Of a stretch of 63,220 nucleotides of DNA, positions 17,729 to 26,340 are shown piece after piece (positions within the stretch are counted from its first letter, which is position 1; each line of letters starts with the position of its first letter). The DNA comes from Micavibrio sp. UBA6212. Its GTDB lineage: Bacteria > Pseudomonadota > Alphaproteobacteria > Micavibrionales > Micavibrionaceae. The position numbers were made by a program, and so were the translations under genes. The notes under the pieces were generated by a model. It did not search any database, was not told where the DNA came from, and was given only the letters and a program-made list of their open reading frames with translations. The DNA lies in the NCBI GenBank assembly GCA_002421905.1, contig DISK01000012.1, positions 4,463 to 67,682 on the forward strand, written 5' to 3'.

Positions 17729-20700
17729 TTAGAAATATGCTTGTAATGGTTTTACATCGAGGTCTTTGGCATTAAGAGCGCGGATCGCCATGACGGCAGC
17801 CTTGGACGAAGTCAAAAGCGTGTAATACGGAATCTTGTTCATCAAGGCCAAGCGACGGATCGAGAACGCATCGACAATGGTCTGCGCCCCTTTGGTCGTA
17901 TTGATAATCAAATCAATTTCGCCATTAATCAAGGCATCGGCAATGTGTGGCTGGCCTTCCATGACTTTGTTGATCCGCGTCACCTCAAGACCCGCAGTTT
18001 TTAGATGGGCACAGGTGCCACCTGTGGCAACCAATTTGAATCCCATTTCCGAAAGCTCTTTGGCCAATGGAATCAGCCCGTCCTTATCAGAATTTTTAAC
18101 TGACAGGAAAACCGTTCCGGACGCCGGAATTTTGACACCAGCCCCCATTTGCGCTTTGGCAAAGGCATGACCAATCTCGCGATCAAGGCCAATGACTTCG
18201 CCGGTTGATTTCATTTCAGGCCCCAGAATAGGATCAACACCGGGAAAGCGCGAAAAGGGGAACACAGGAGCCTTGACCGCAATATGATCTGGCGTCATGC
18301 CCTTGAGCAAAGATTTGAAGGCAGATAGTTTTTCACCCGCCATCAAACGCGCCGCAATTTTAGCAACCGGAACACCCGTGGCCTTGGCAACAAACGGTAC
18401 AGTCCTAGATGCGCGAGGGTTAACCTCGATAATATAGACATCGTTTTCACCCGTATTCTTATTCCGTTTGACGGCATATTGCACATTCATCAATCCGGTT
18501 ACTTTGAGCGCACGCGCCAATTTCTCGGATTGCTTTTCAATTTCGCGCACAGTCTTATAAGACAAGGAATGCGGGGGCAGAACACAAGCACTGTCGCCTG
18601 AGTGAATGCCAGCTTCTTCGATATGTTCCATCACACCCGTAACATAGACATCTTCGCCGTCCGACAAAACATCAACATCCACTTCAACCGCACCGGACAG
18701 ATAACGGTCAAGCAAAACAGGAGAGGAACCGGACACACGGACAGCATTTGAAATATAGCGTTGTAATTCTTCCATCGTCTGGACAATTTCCATCCCCGCA
18801 CCACCCAGAACATAAGACGGGCGGATCACAATCGGGAAGCCCAGCGCTTCGGCTTTCTCATAGGCATCCTTAACCGAGGTTGCCAGAGCATTTGGGGGCT
18901 GTTTCAATTTCAGGTCATGCAATAATTTCTGGAATCGTTCACGGTCTTCGGCAATGTCGATCGAATCCGGATCAGTTCCAAGAATAGGAATTCCCGCAGC
19001 CATCAGATGTTTGGTCAGCATCAGTGGAGTTTGCCCGCCCAATTGGACGATCGCCCCTTTGATCTCTCCGTTCTTACCTTCGGCCTTGATGATCTCGATC
19101 ACGTCTTCCGATGTTAGTGGTTCGAAATACAAACGGTCAGATGTATCATAGTCGGTGGAAACGGTTTCAGGGTTACAATTAATCATGATGGTTTCATAGC
19201 CGGCTTCTTTCAATGCATAGGCCGCATGAACACAACAATAATCAAACTCGATCCCTTGACCGATACGGTTTGGACCGCCCCCAAGAATAACCACTTTTTT
19301 CCGGTCGGATGGATTCATTTCACAATCGGCAGGGGTAAGCCCGTTCCCCTCATAAGTCGAATACATATAAGGTGTATCAGAAGGAATTTCCGCAGCACAG
19401 GAGTCGACCCGTTTGAACACAGGGCGAATATTATGTTTGTGGCGCGCACGGGTCACGGCTTCTTCCTTGACGCCGACCAGTTTGGCCAGACGGGCATCGG
19501 AAAAGCCCATGGATTTCAATTTCATCCATCCATCGCCTGAAACAGGGAGTCCATGTTCTTTAACCGATTTTTCGGTATCAACAATATGTGCAATCCGCCC
19601 CAAAAACCATTTGTCGAATTTGGTAATGGCATAGATATCATCCAAAGACATGCCCAAACGGATGGCCTGTGCAATGTACAAGATACGTTGAGGAGTGGCC
19701 TTGGCCAAGGCCGCACGAATTTGATCCGGCTCGGGAGTATCGCTGCCACCAATTAGAATTTCATCAAATCCGGTTAGCCCTTTTTCCAAAGACCGCAAAG
19801 CTTTTTGCATTGATTCTTCAAAGCTGCGCCCGATCGCCATCGCTTCACCAACTGATTTCATGGCGGTTGACAGATTATTGTCTGTGCCACGGAATTTCTC
19901 GAAGGCAAAGCGCGGAATTTTTGTAACCACATAATCAATGGTTGGCTCGAACGATGCTGGCGTGCGGCCTCCCGTAATATCATTTCCCAGTTCGTCAAGC
20001 GTATAACCAACCGCCAGTTTTGCCGCCACTTTGGCAATCGGGAATCCGGTGGCTTTGGAAGCCAGCGCGGAAGAACGCGATACACGAGGATTCATCTCGA
20101 TCACAACCATTCGTCCATCTTCAGGATTAACCCCGAACTGGACGTTTGACCCACCTGTTTCAACACCAATCCCGCGCAGGACGGCCAGCGATGCATTACG
20201 CATGATCTGGTATTCTTTATCAGTCAGGGTGAGGGCAGGGGCAACGGTGATGGAGTCACCCGTATGAACACCCATCGGATCAATATTTTCAATCGAGCAG
20301 ATAATGATGCAGTTGTCATTCTTGTCACGAACAACTTCCATTTCATATTCTTTCCACCCCAGAACAGATTCTTCGACCAACACTTCGTTGATCGGAGAAG
20401 CATCCAATCCTTCACGGACAATTTTTTCAAATTCGTCGCGGTTGTACGCAATGCCGCCGCCTGTGCCGCCCAAGGTGAAAGACGGTCGGATGATGACAGG
20501 TAATCCAACTTTCGGAAGGGCTTCCATGGCTTGTTGCAACGTGTTGACGACTTCACTTTTCGGACTCTCTAGCCCAAGAGTATCCATGATATCACGGAAT
20601 TTCTGGCGGTCTTCGGCTTTCTCGATCGCATCTTCATTCGCCCCAATCAATTCGACACCAAGGCGTTTCAGTGTCCCGTTTTTAGATAAAGCCAATGCGG

Positions 20701-20992
20701 TATTAAGCGCGGTTTGCCCCCCCATGGTTGGAAGCAACGCATCGGGGCGTTCTTTCTCCAGAATTTTGGCAACGATTTCCGGCGTGATGGGTTCAACATA
20801 AGTGGCATCCGCAAGATCAGGATCCGTCATAATCGTAGCAGGGTTGGAATTGACCAGAATAACGCGGTATCCCTCTTCTTTAAGGGCTTTGCAGGCTTGT
20901 GTTCCGGAATAATCAAACTCGCACGCCTGACCAATCACAATTGGCCCCGCGCCGATAATCAAGATGGATTTTATGTCTGTACGTTTTGGCAT
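17729..20992 (-). CDS. carB: Carbamoyl-phosphate synthase large subunit CarB
   Basis: CarB makes carbamoyl phosphate from bicarbonate, ammonia delivered by CarA, and two ATP, for arginine and pyrimidine synthesis. The 1087 residues cover the full family length, with two homologous ATP-grasp halves. Examples are SFTLGGTGGGIAYN in the first and SYVLGGAGMEIV in the second, each followed by an EVNPR/EMNPR metal site. A C-terminal MGS-like allosteric domain contains ATGGTCAHL. It is the last gene of a carA-carbonic anhydrase-carB run and is followed by a strong terminator. Confidence 0.97.
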   Translation of the reverse strand: MPKRTDIKSILIIGAGPIVIGQACEFDYSGTQACKALKEEGYRVILVNSNPATIMTDPDLADATYVEPITPEIVAKILEKERPDALLPTMGGQTALNTALALSKNGTLKRLGVELIGANEDAIEKAEDRQKFRDIMDTLGLESPKSEVVNTLQQAMEALPKVGLPVIIRPSFTLGGTGGGIAYNRDEFEKIVREGLDASPINEVLVEESVLGWKEYEMEVVRDKNDNCIIICSIENIDPMGVHTGDSITVAPALTLTDKEYQIMRNASLAVLRGIGVETGGSNVQFGVNPEDGRMVVIEMNPRVSRSSALASKATGFPIAKVAAKLAVGYTLDELGNDITGGRTPASFEPTIDYVVTKIPRFAFEKFRGTDNNLSTAMKSVGEAMAIGRSFEESMQKALRSLEKGLTGFDEILIGGSDTPEPDQIRAALAKATPQRILYIAQAIRLGMSLDDIYAITKFDKWFLGRIAHIVDTEKSVKEHGLPVSGDGWMKLKSMGFSDARLAKLVGVKEEAVTRARHKHNIRPVFKRVDSCAAEIPSDTPYMYSTYEGNGLTPADCEMNPSDRKKVVILGGGPNRIGQGIEFDYCCVHAAYALKEAGYETIMINCNPETVSTDYDTSDRLYFEPLTSEDVIEIIKAEGKNGEIKGAIVQLGGQTPLMLTKHLMAAGIPILGTDPDSIDIAEDRERFQKLLHDLKLKQPPNALATSVKDAYEKAEALGFPIVIRPSYVLGGAGMEIVQTMEELQRYISNAVRVSGSSPVLLDRYLSGAVEVDVDVLSDGEDVYVTGVMEHIEEAGIHSGDSACVLPPHSLSYKTVREIEKQSEKLARALKVTGLMNVQYAVKRNKNTGENDVYIIEVNPRASRTVPFVAKATGVPVAKIAARLMAGEKLSAFKSLLKGMTPDHIAVKAPVFPFSRFPGVDPILGPEMKSTGEVIGLDREIGHAFAKAQMGAGVKIPASGTVFLSVKNSDKDGLIPLAKELSEMGFKLVATGGTCAHLKTAGLEVTRINKVMEGQPHIADALINGEIDLIINTTKGAQTIVDAFSIRRLALMNKIPYYTLLTSSKAAVMAIRALNAKDLDVKPLQAYF

Positions 20993-21020
20993 TTTTTAAC
21001 TTCTTCTCTTTTTATTTTTA

Positions 21021-21644
21021 CTAATTGTCAAAATTTACGATCGAAATAAATTTCTTCTGGTTGTATGAATATTCCATCAAATCACCATGCTCCATATCAA
21101 ACAGCCACGGGCGGATATTTACACGGTTTTCCGAGAGCGCTTGGATAACGCTCGGATAGGTTTTGAGGTTTGCCACACTTTGCAGCACAATTTCTTCTTC
21201 TGTGTAGCGCAACAGCTCATCATGGGTGCACGCATTTGCGCAGCGTTCCTGAGCGTGCTGCAATCCCTGCTGGGCGACATCAATAAAGCTTCTGATTTCA
21301 TCATCATTGATTTTATTAACCAGACTCTCTATCGCGCCGCATCCGGTATGACCGAGGACAACCAATTCACGCACATTATTATGGATTAACGCGAATTGTA
21401 ATGCGGCGGCGAGGGCTGTTCCTTTTTTATAAGGGCGGACAATAGCCCCCATTGCCTTATGGGCAAAGAAAGCACCCGGTTCAGCGCAGAAAATCGTCCC
21501 CGGATTGGAACGGGAATCAATACAAGATATTACAAAATAATCGGGGTCCTGACCATTCTTGACCAGACGGGGCATTATGGCGTTATGGCCATCATAATGT
21601 TCGGATCTGAATTTGAGGAAACCGTCGATTAGTTTTTGTACCAT
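21021..21644 (-). CDS. can: Beta-class carbonic anhydrase
   Basis: This 207-residue enzyme interconverts CO2 and bicarbonate. The beta-class zinc site is clear: CIDSRSNP supplies the first cysteine and the Asp-Arg dyad, and HTGCGA supplies the histidine and second cysteine. It lies three bases after the carA stop and 28 bases before carB, all on one strand. Bicarbonate is a substrate of carbamoyl-phosphate synthase, so its place inside the operon suggests local substrate supply; that is inference from context. Confidence 0.93.
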   Translation of the reverse strand: MVQKLIDGFLKFRSEHYDGHNAIMPRLVKNGQDPDYFVISCIDSRSNPGTIFCAEPGAFFAHKAMGAIVRPYKKGTALAAALQFALIHNNVRELVVLGHTGCGAIESLVNKINDDEIRSFIDVAQQGLQHAQERCANACTHDELLRYTEEEIVLQSVANLKTYPSVIQALSENRVNIRPWLFDMEHGDLMEYSYNQKKFISIVNFDN

Positions 21645-21647
21645 AGT

Positions 21648-22838
21648 TTACGCGGCCTTTTTCTTTTTGTGGTCGGCAATCATCTCGATAAAGCGAGCGA
21701 ACAGATAGTGGCTGTCCATCGGGCCGGGGGAGGCCTCGGGGTGATATTGCACACTAAAGGCAGGCTTATCCAAAGAGCGAATGCCTTCATTGGTCTTATC
21801 GAACAAAGAGATATGCGTAACCTCGACAGTCTTCGGCAGGCTGTCAGGCAGGACATGGAACCCATGGTTCTGAGAAGTAATCTCGACCTTGCCGGTTTTC
21901 AAATCCTGAACAGGGTGGTTTGCGCCGCGATGCCCCAAATCCATCTTGGTGGTCTTGCCACCCAGTGCCAAAGCCAACATCTGGTGTCCCAGACAAATGC
22001 CAAAGATTGGCATATTTTTATCAAGCAAAGCCTTGATCGTTGGCACAGCATAAACGCCAGTTGCTGCCGGATCGCCCGGGCCATTCGAAAGAAAAACCCC
22101 ATCAGGTTTTAGCGCCAGAATATCATCCGCAGAGGTTTGGGCAGGCACAACAGTTACTTTGCAGCCAGCAGCAGCCAGACACCTTAGAATATTGCGCTTG
22201 GCGCCGAAATCCATCGCCACAACATGATATTGCGGAGCAGTTTGCTGCCCATATCCTTTGCCCAATGTCCAGAGTGTCTCAGTCCATTCATAACGCTGGG
22301 TACAGGTGACATCCTTGGCGAGGTCAAGCCCATCAAGTCCGCACCATTCTGCGGCTTGGGCCTGAAGCGCAGGAATATCGAAAGCGCCTTTGAAATTAAC
22401 GCAAATCACACCATTCGGCGCACCCAGATCACGGATGCGGCGGGTTAGTGCCCGCGTATCAATCCCGCAAATTCCCGGAATATTATGCCCTTTGAGCCAT
22501 GCATCCAGATTCTGTGTAGAGCGCCAGTTGGACGGGGAGGTGATTTGTTCGCGCACGATCATGCCACGCGCCGCAGGGTTGATGGTTTCGATATCCTCGG
22601 CATTCACGCCGACATTCCCGATATGCGGGAAGGTAAATGTGATGATCTCTCCGGCATAGCTCGGATCTGTCATAATCTCTTGATAGCCGGTAATGGAGGT
22701 ATTGAAGCAGATTTCGCCGACTTGGGTCGTTTCGGCACCAAAACCATACCCCCAAATGATAGTTCCATCGGATAAAACAATAGCCGCTGTTGCGTTCGGC
22801 GGCTGTTTCGGGGTAGTACTGTCAGTGGTTTTAGTCAT
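21648..22838 (-). CDS. carA: Carbamoyl-phosphate synthase small subunit CarA
   Basis: CarA is the glutaminase that feeds ammonia to CarB. The 396-residue protein has the small-subunit N-terminal domain (GYQEIMTDPSYAG) and a class I glutamine amidotransferase domain. Its nucleophile Cys lies in FGICLGHQM and the His-Glu pair in QYHPEASPGP. The 5' flank is a 93-bp divergent region shared with yqeY. It leads the carA-carbonic anhydrase-carB operon. Confidence 0.97.
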   Translation of the reverse strand: MTKTTDSTTPKQPPNATAAIVLSDGTIIWGYGFGAETTQVGEICFNTSITGYQEIMTDPSYAGEIITFTFPHIGNVGVNAEDIETINPAARGMIVREQITSPSNWRSTQNLDAWLKGHNIPGICGIDTRALTRRIRDLGAPNGVICVNFKGAFDIPALQAQAAEWCGLDGLDLAKDVTCTQRYEWTETLWTLGKGYGQQTAPQYHVVAMDFGAKRNILRCLAAAGCKVTVVPAQTSADDILALKPDGVFLSNGPGDPAATGVYAVPTIKALLDKNMPIFGICLGHQMLALALGGKTTKMDLGHRGANHPVQDLKTGKVEITSQNHGFHVLPDSLPKTVEVTHISLFDKTNEGIRSLDKPAFSVQYHPEASPGPMDSHYLFARFIEMIADHKKKKAA

Positions 22839-22931
22839 TTTCTAGCGCTCGCTTGGCTTTGAGTTTCTATATGGCACTAGAAAAGCATTCTATAGACAAC
22901 CACCCGAAAAAACACAATAGGAAAATGAAAC

Positions 22932-23408
22932 ATGTCACAGGAAATTTTGTCAAAACGCGCAGAGCTAAGTTCAGCACTCAAAGAGGCCATGAAAGCCAAA
23001 GATGAGCAGACCCTCGGAACCGTGCGGATGATTATCTCAAAAATGAAAGAACAAGACATAGAAGCCCGCGTTAAGGGCAATATGGACGGGATCGAGGATG
23101 GCCAGATTCTCTCTCTGATGCAGGGAATGATCAAACAGCGTCAGGAATCAGCCAAAATGTACCAAGAGGGCGGTCGTCCGGAATTGGCCGAAAAAGAAGA
23201 GGCAGAAATAGTGATTATCGAAAAATTCCTGCCGGCCCAAATGTCGGATGATGATATTGCTGCAACCATTGTAGATTTGATTGCATCGACAGGGGCCGCG
23301 AGTATCAAGGATATGGGCAAAGTCATGGACGAACTGAAAGCTAAATATGCCGGACAGCTCGATATGGGCAAGGCTGGCGCTATTATCAAACAAAAACTGG
23401 CTGGGTAA
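22932..23408 (+). CDS. yqeY: GatB/YqeY-domain protein
   Basis: This 158-residue protein is built entirely of the helical YqeY domain that is also the C-terminal tRNA-binding domain of GatB. Typical features are the start (LSKRAELSSALKEAMKAKDEQ), LRMI-like helix (TVRMIISKMKEQ), EKEEAEIVIIEKFLPAQ, and the end MGKVMDELKAKYAGQLDMGK. A role in Asn/Gln-tRNA handling is suspected for the family but not established. TAGGAAAA precedes the ATG. It is divergent from carA. Confidence 0.9.
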   Translation: MSQEILSKRAELSSALKEAMKAKDEQTLGTVRMIISKMKEQDIEARVKGNMDGIEDGQILSLMQGMIKQRQESAKMYQEGGRPELAEKEEAEIVIIEKFLPAQMSDDDIAATIVDLIASTGAASIKDMGKVMDELKAKYAGQLDMGKAGAIIKQKLAG

Positions 23409-23435
23409 AAATATAGAAAAGAAAGGTCGAATAAG

Positions 23436-23993
23436 ATGATATCAACACTGATTATTCTGGGCGTGGTAGCCGTTGTCGTGTCCTATGCCATCGGGATATA
23501 TAACACTTTGGTGACCAAACGCACCATGTCAGAGGAAGCCTTCTCGGGCGTGGATGTGCAGTTGAAGCGTCGTGCCGACCTAATCCCCAATCTGGTGGAA
23601 ACCGTCAAAGGATATATGGTTCACGAAGCAGCGACTCTGGAAAAAGTAACCGCTATGCGTGCCCGCGCCCAGAATGCAACCTCACCAGACGAACGGTTCA
23701 AGGCCGAAGCGGGGATTTCTTCGCTGCTCGGGAATATCATGGCTGTATCCGAAAATTATCCCGATTTGAAAGCCAGCGAGAATTTCACCAACCTGCAAGG
23801 GGAGCTGTCACAAATTGAAGAGCAGATACAAATGGCGCGTCGCTATTATAACGGGTCGGCCCGCGAGTTGAATATCATGATCGACCAGTTCCCGAGCAAT
23901 GTGATTGCCAATATTTTCCACTTTGAAAAGAAAACATTCTTTGAGATAGCCAATGAGGCTGATCGTGAAGTCCAGAAAGTGAGCTTCAAATAA
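23436..23993 (+). CDS. lemA: LemA family protein
   Basis: LemA proteins have a short N-terminal membrane anchor and a helical bundle; their function is poorly defined. This 185-residue member has a span at residues 3-20 (LIILGVVAVVVSYAIG), then the family hallmarks VDVQLKRRADLIPNLVETVKGY, split here as VDVQLKRRADLIPN and LVETVKGY, and AVSENYPDLKA. It ends where the DUF2207 gene begins, with overlapping stop and start (TAATG). LemA and DUF2207 genes are commonly paired. Confidence 0.93.
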   Translation: MISTLIILGVVAVVVSYAIGIYNTLVTKRTMSEEAFSGVDVQLKRRADLIPNLVETVKGYMVHEAATLEKVTAMRARAQNATSPDERFKAEAGISSLLGNIMAVSENYPDLKASENFTNLQGELSQIEEQIQMARRYYNGSARELNIMIDQFPSNVIANIFHFEKKTFFEIANEADREVQKVSFK

Positions 23994-25738
23994 TGATCAG
24001 ATTTTATGGATGGCTGGCGTTGTTTTTACTGGTGGCAACACCTGTCAGAGCAGAAGAAATCATTCATGATTTTGCCGTGCAGGCATCCGTACATTCTGAT
24101 GGCCAAGTGTCGATTATCGAAGATATCAAAGTCACTGCCGAACATTACCAGATTAATCACGGAATCTATCGTGATATCCCGACTGAATATAAAGATCGGT
24201 TCGGCAATCGCGTTCTGGTGCCGATCTCGATTACCTGCACCATGCGCGACGGGCAAAAAGAAGATTACCATACAACCAGCCGGACAAACGGTTTGCGGAT
24301 TTATCTGGGCAATAAAGATCGTGTGGTTTCAACAGGTATTCATACTTATCGTATCTGCTATGACATTGATCGTGCAGTGGGCCGATTTGAGGACATGGAT
24401 GAATTTTACTGGAATGTAACAGGCAATGGCTGGGTGTTCCCGATTGAAAAAGCCAGTATCGACGTTATATTCCCCCTCGACGCCGTTATTCGTCAGACCG
24501 CCGGATATAGTGGCGCGTTTGGCGCACACGAGCAAAATTTCATCTCGCGCAAGACGGGCAATGAATATCACGCAGAGATATCAAAAAGACTGGAACCCTA
24601 TGAGGGCTTTACCGTCGCCGTTGGGATCGAAAAGGGGAGTATTACCGCCGTTTCGGTTGCACAGCGGATCAAATATTTTTTCTTTGATAATCGCGCGTGG
24701 ATTATTTTTATCACATCGACCTTTGGTTTGATGCTCTATCTTGGTTTGATGTGGAAACGGTACGGCGATGATACGCCCGGTCTGGTTATTCCACGGTTCG
24801 ATATTCCGGAGGGCATAACACCTTCCTTGTTAAGATACATCTGGCGTCAGGGGTATGATCGGGCGAACCTCACAGCAAATCTTATTGATGCGGCGCTCAA
24901 ACGATATATTACAATCACTGATACCGAAGATGACACCATCATCAAACAAATCAAACCCTTATCGGATGTGACAAGTGCCGAGCTTCAATTTTTGTCTCCT
25001 TTGTTTTCGGATGGGCCGGAAATTACCCTGCCCAAATCAGGATTTTCATCCTCCCAGCGCGGCGACGCCAGTCTTATGGCGCATAAATTCCTCGCGGCGC
25101 AGTCAAAACATCAATCCTATCTTGATCAGTTCAGAAAAACCTATTTCACAACCAACCAACCGATAAAGACCAAAGCCATTTTGGTAACGTTGCTGGCAAT
25201 AGGTCTGAGCTTCTTGTGGGGGCATACTCCCGAACAAATCGCTATTCTGGTCGGCTCTATTGCCCTTCTTCAAGGTGGAATGATTATTCTGTTCTGGAAG
25301 CCAATGAATAAATACACAAAAGAAGGACAACGGATCGCCGATTATGCACAAGGGTTAAGGCTTTATCTGGATGTTGCCGAAGAAGCGCGTTTGAACAGCC
25401 TATATCCTGCTGATGTGACTCCCGAAATTTTTGAGAAATTCCTACCCTATGCGTTTGCTCTGGGTGTTGAACAAAAATGGAGCGAGGCTTTTGCCAGACA
25501 GATTGCAAAAAATACTGCCAAGATGACAGAAGAAGAACGGACACGGATGCAAGGCCGCCAAATGGGACATATTTCCCGTTCCCTGATATTTGCAGATTTA
25601 TCGTCTCTGTCCTATGGATTGGGTCATTTGAACGATCGGATCTCGTCAGCCAGCACCCCTCCGGCATCCAGTTCAGGATCAGGCGGAGGAGGATCATCCG
25701 GCGGCGGCGGTGGCGGTGGCGGTGGTGGTGGCTGGTAA
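23993..25738 (+). CDS. DUF2207 membrane protein with glycine-rich tail
   Basis: The 581-residue protein starts with a signal peptide (GWLALFLLVATPVRA). A periplasmic DUF2207 domain follows, with typical segments such as NHGIYRDIP and EFYWNVTGNGW. Membrane spans lie at about 230-250 and as a pair around 390-430, and the cytoplasmic region between includes RQGYDRANLTANLIDAAL. The C-terminus is a low-complexity tail of Ser/Gly ending in polyglycine and Trp, a recurrent feature of this family. Its function is unknown. Start overlaps the lemA stop, indicating coupling. Confidence 0.88.
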   Translation: MIRFYGWLALFLLVATPVRAEEIIHDFAVQASVHSDGQVSIIEDIKVTAEHYQINHGIYRDIPTEYKDRFGNRVLVPISITCTMRDGQKEDYHTTSRTNGLRIYLGNKDRVVSTGIHTYRICYDIDRAVGRFEDMDEFYWNVTGNGWVFPIEKASIDVIFPLDAVIRQTAGYSGAFGAHEQNFISRKTGNEYHAEISKRLEPYEGFTVAVGIEKGSITAVSVAQRIKYFFFDNRAWIIFITSTFGLMLYLGLMWKRYGDDTPGLVIPRFDIPEGITPSLLRYIWRQGYDRANLTANLIDAALKRYITITDTEDDTIIKQIKPLSDVTSAELQFLSPLFSDGPEITLPKSGFSSSQRGDASLMAHKFLAAQSKHQSYLDQFRKTYFTTNQPIKTKAILVTLLAIGLSFLWGHTPEQIAILVGSIALLQGGMIILFWKPMNKYTKEGQRIADYAQGLRLYLDVAEEARLNSLYPADVTPEIFEKFLPYAFALGVEQKWSEAFARQIAKNTAKMTEEERTRMQGRQMGHISRSLIFADLSSLSYGLGHLNDRISSASTPPASSSGSGGGGSSGGGGGGGGGGGW

Positions 25739-25758
25739 AGCGCCTATAACTTTTTTCC

Positions 25759-25784
25759 AAGGATTTACATCTCGCTTGCGTCTC
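25759..25784 (+). promoter_or_regulatory. Candidate ECF-type autoregulatory promoter
   Basis: AAGGATTT and CGTCTC, 12 bases apart, lie shortly before the ECF sigma gene. CGTC-type -10 boxes are common at ECF-dependent promoters. The -35 and spacing are not a clean match, so this is a weak candidate. Confidence 0.2.
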
Positions 25785-25800
25785 ACTATCATGGATAACC

Positions 25801-26340
25801 ATGAGAGATGGGAAAGCACAGGATATGGCGCTGATAAAACGCGCAGTTGACGGAGACGAGCGAGCCTTTCGAGACGTTCTGGATGTCCATTATATGACCA
25901 TCTATCGCATGGCGTTCCGTTTTTGTGGCAATAAGCCGGACGCCGAGGACGTAACCCAGATGACCTGTATTAAGCTGGCCCAGAATATTGGCAGTTATAA
26001 AGAGCAATCAGCCTTTACCACATGGCTTTATACCATTGTCCTGAATACGGCACGGGACTGGAAACGCACCCAAGTTCGCCATGATCGGGGCGCTGTGGGG
26101 CTGGAAACCGTTGAAAATACCCTGCCAACGACAGACAATCCCGAACAGCGCCTTGAAACCAGTCAAAAGATGGCGGCTGTTTACAACTTGCCCGAACCTG
26201 AACGGGAGATCGTCTGGCTGGTCTTCGGGGAAGGCCTGACCCATAAACAGGTTGCCGATATTATGGGTATGGCCGAAGGTACAATCTCGTGGCGCATTAA
26301 CGAAGCCCGTAAAATTCTGAAAGAGGGAGGAAAAATATGA
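25801..26340 (+). CDS. ECF-type RNA polymerase sigma factor
   Basis: At 179 residues with only regions 2 and 4, this is an extracytoplasmic-function sigma factor. Region 2 includes YRMAFRFCGNKPDAEDVTQ (core binding and -10 recognition) and FTTWLYTIVLNTARDW. Region 4 has the helix-turn-helix GLTHKQVADIMGMAEGTI. It overlaps the VWA gene by four bases, and that product starts with a short cytoplasmic segment before a membrane span, the geometry of an anti-sigma factor. Control by the downstream protein is therefore likely but inferred. Confidence 0.92.
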   Translation: MRDGKAQDMALIKRAVDGDERAFRDVLDVHYMTIYRMAFRFCGNKPDAEDVTQMTCIKLAQNIGSYKEQSAFTTWLYTIVLNTARDWKRTQVRHDRGAVGLETVENTLPTTDNPEQRLETSQKMAAVYNLPEPEREIVWLVFGEGLTHKQVADIMGMAEGTISWRINEARKILKEGGKI

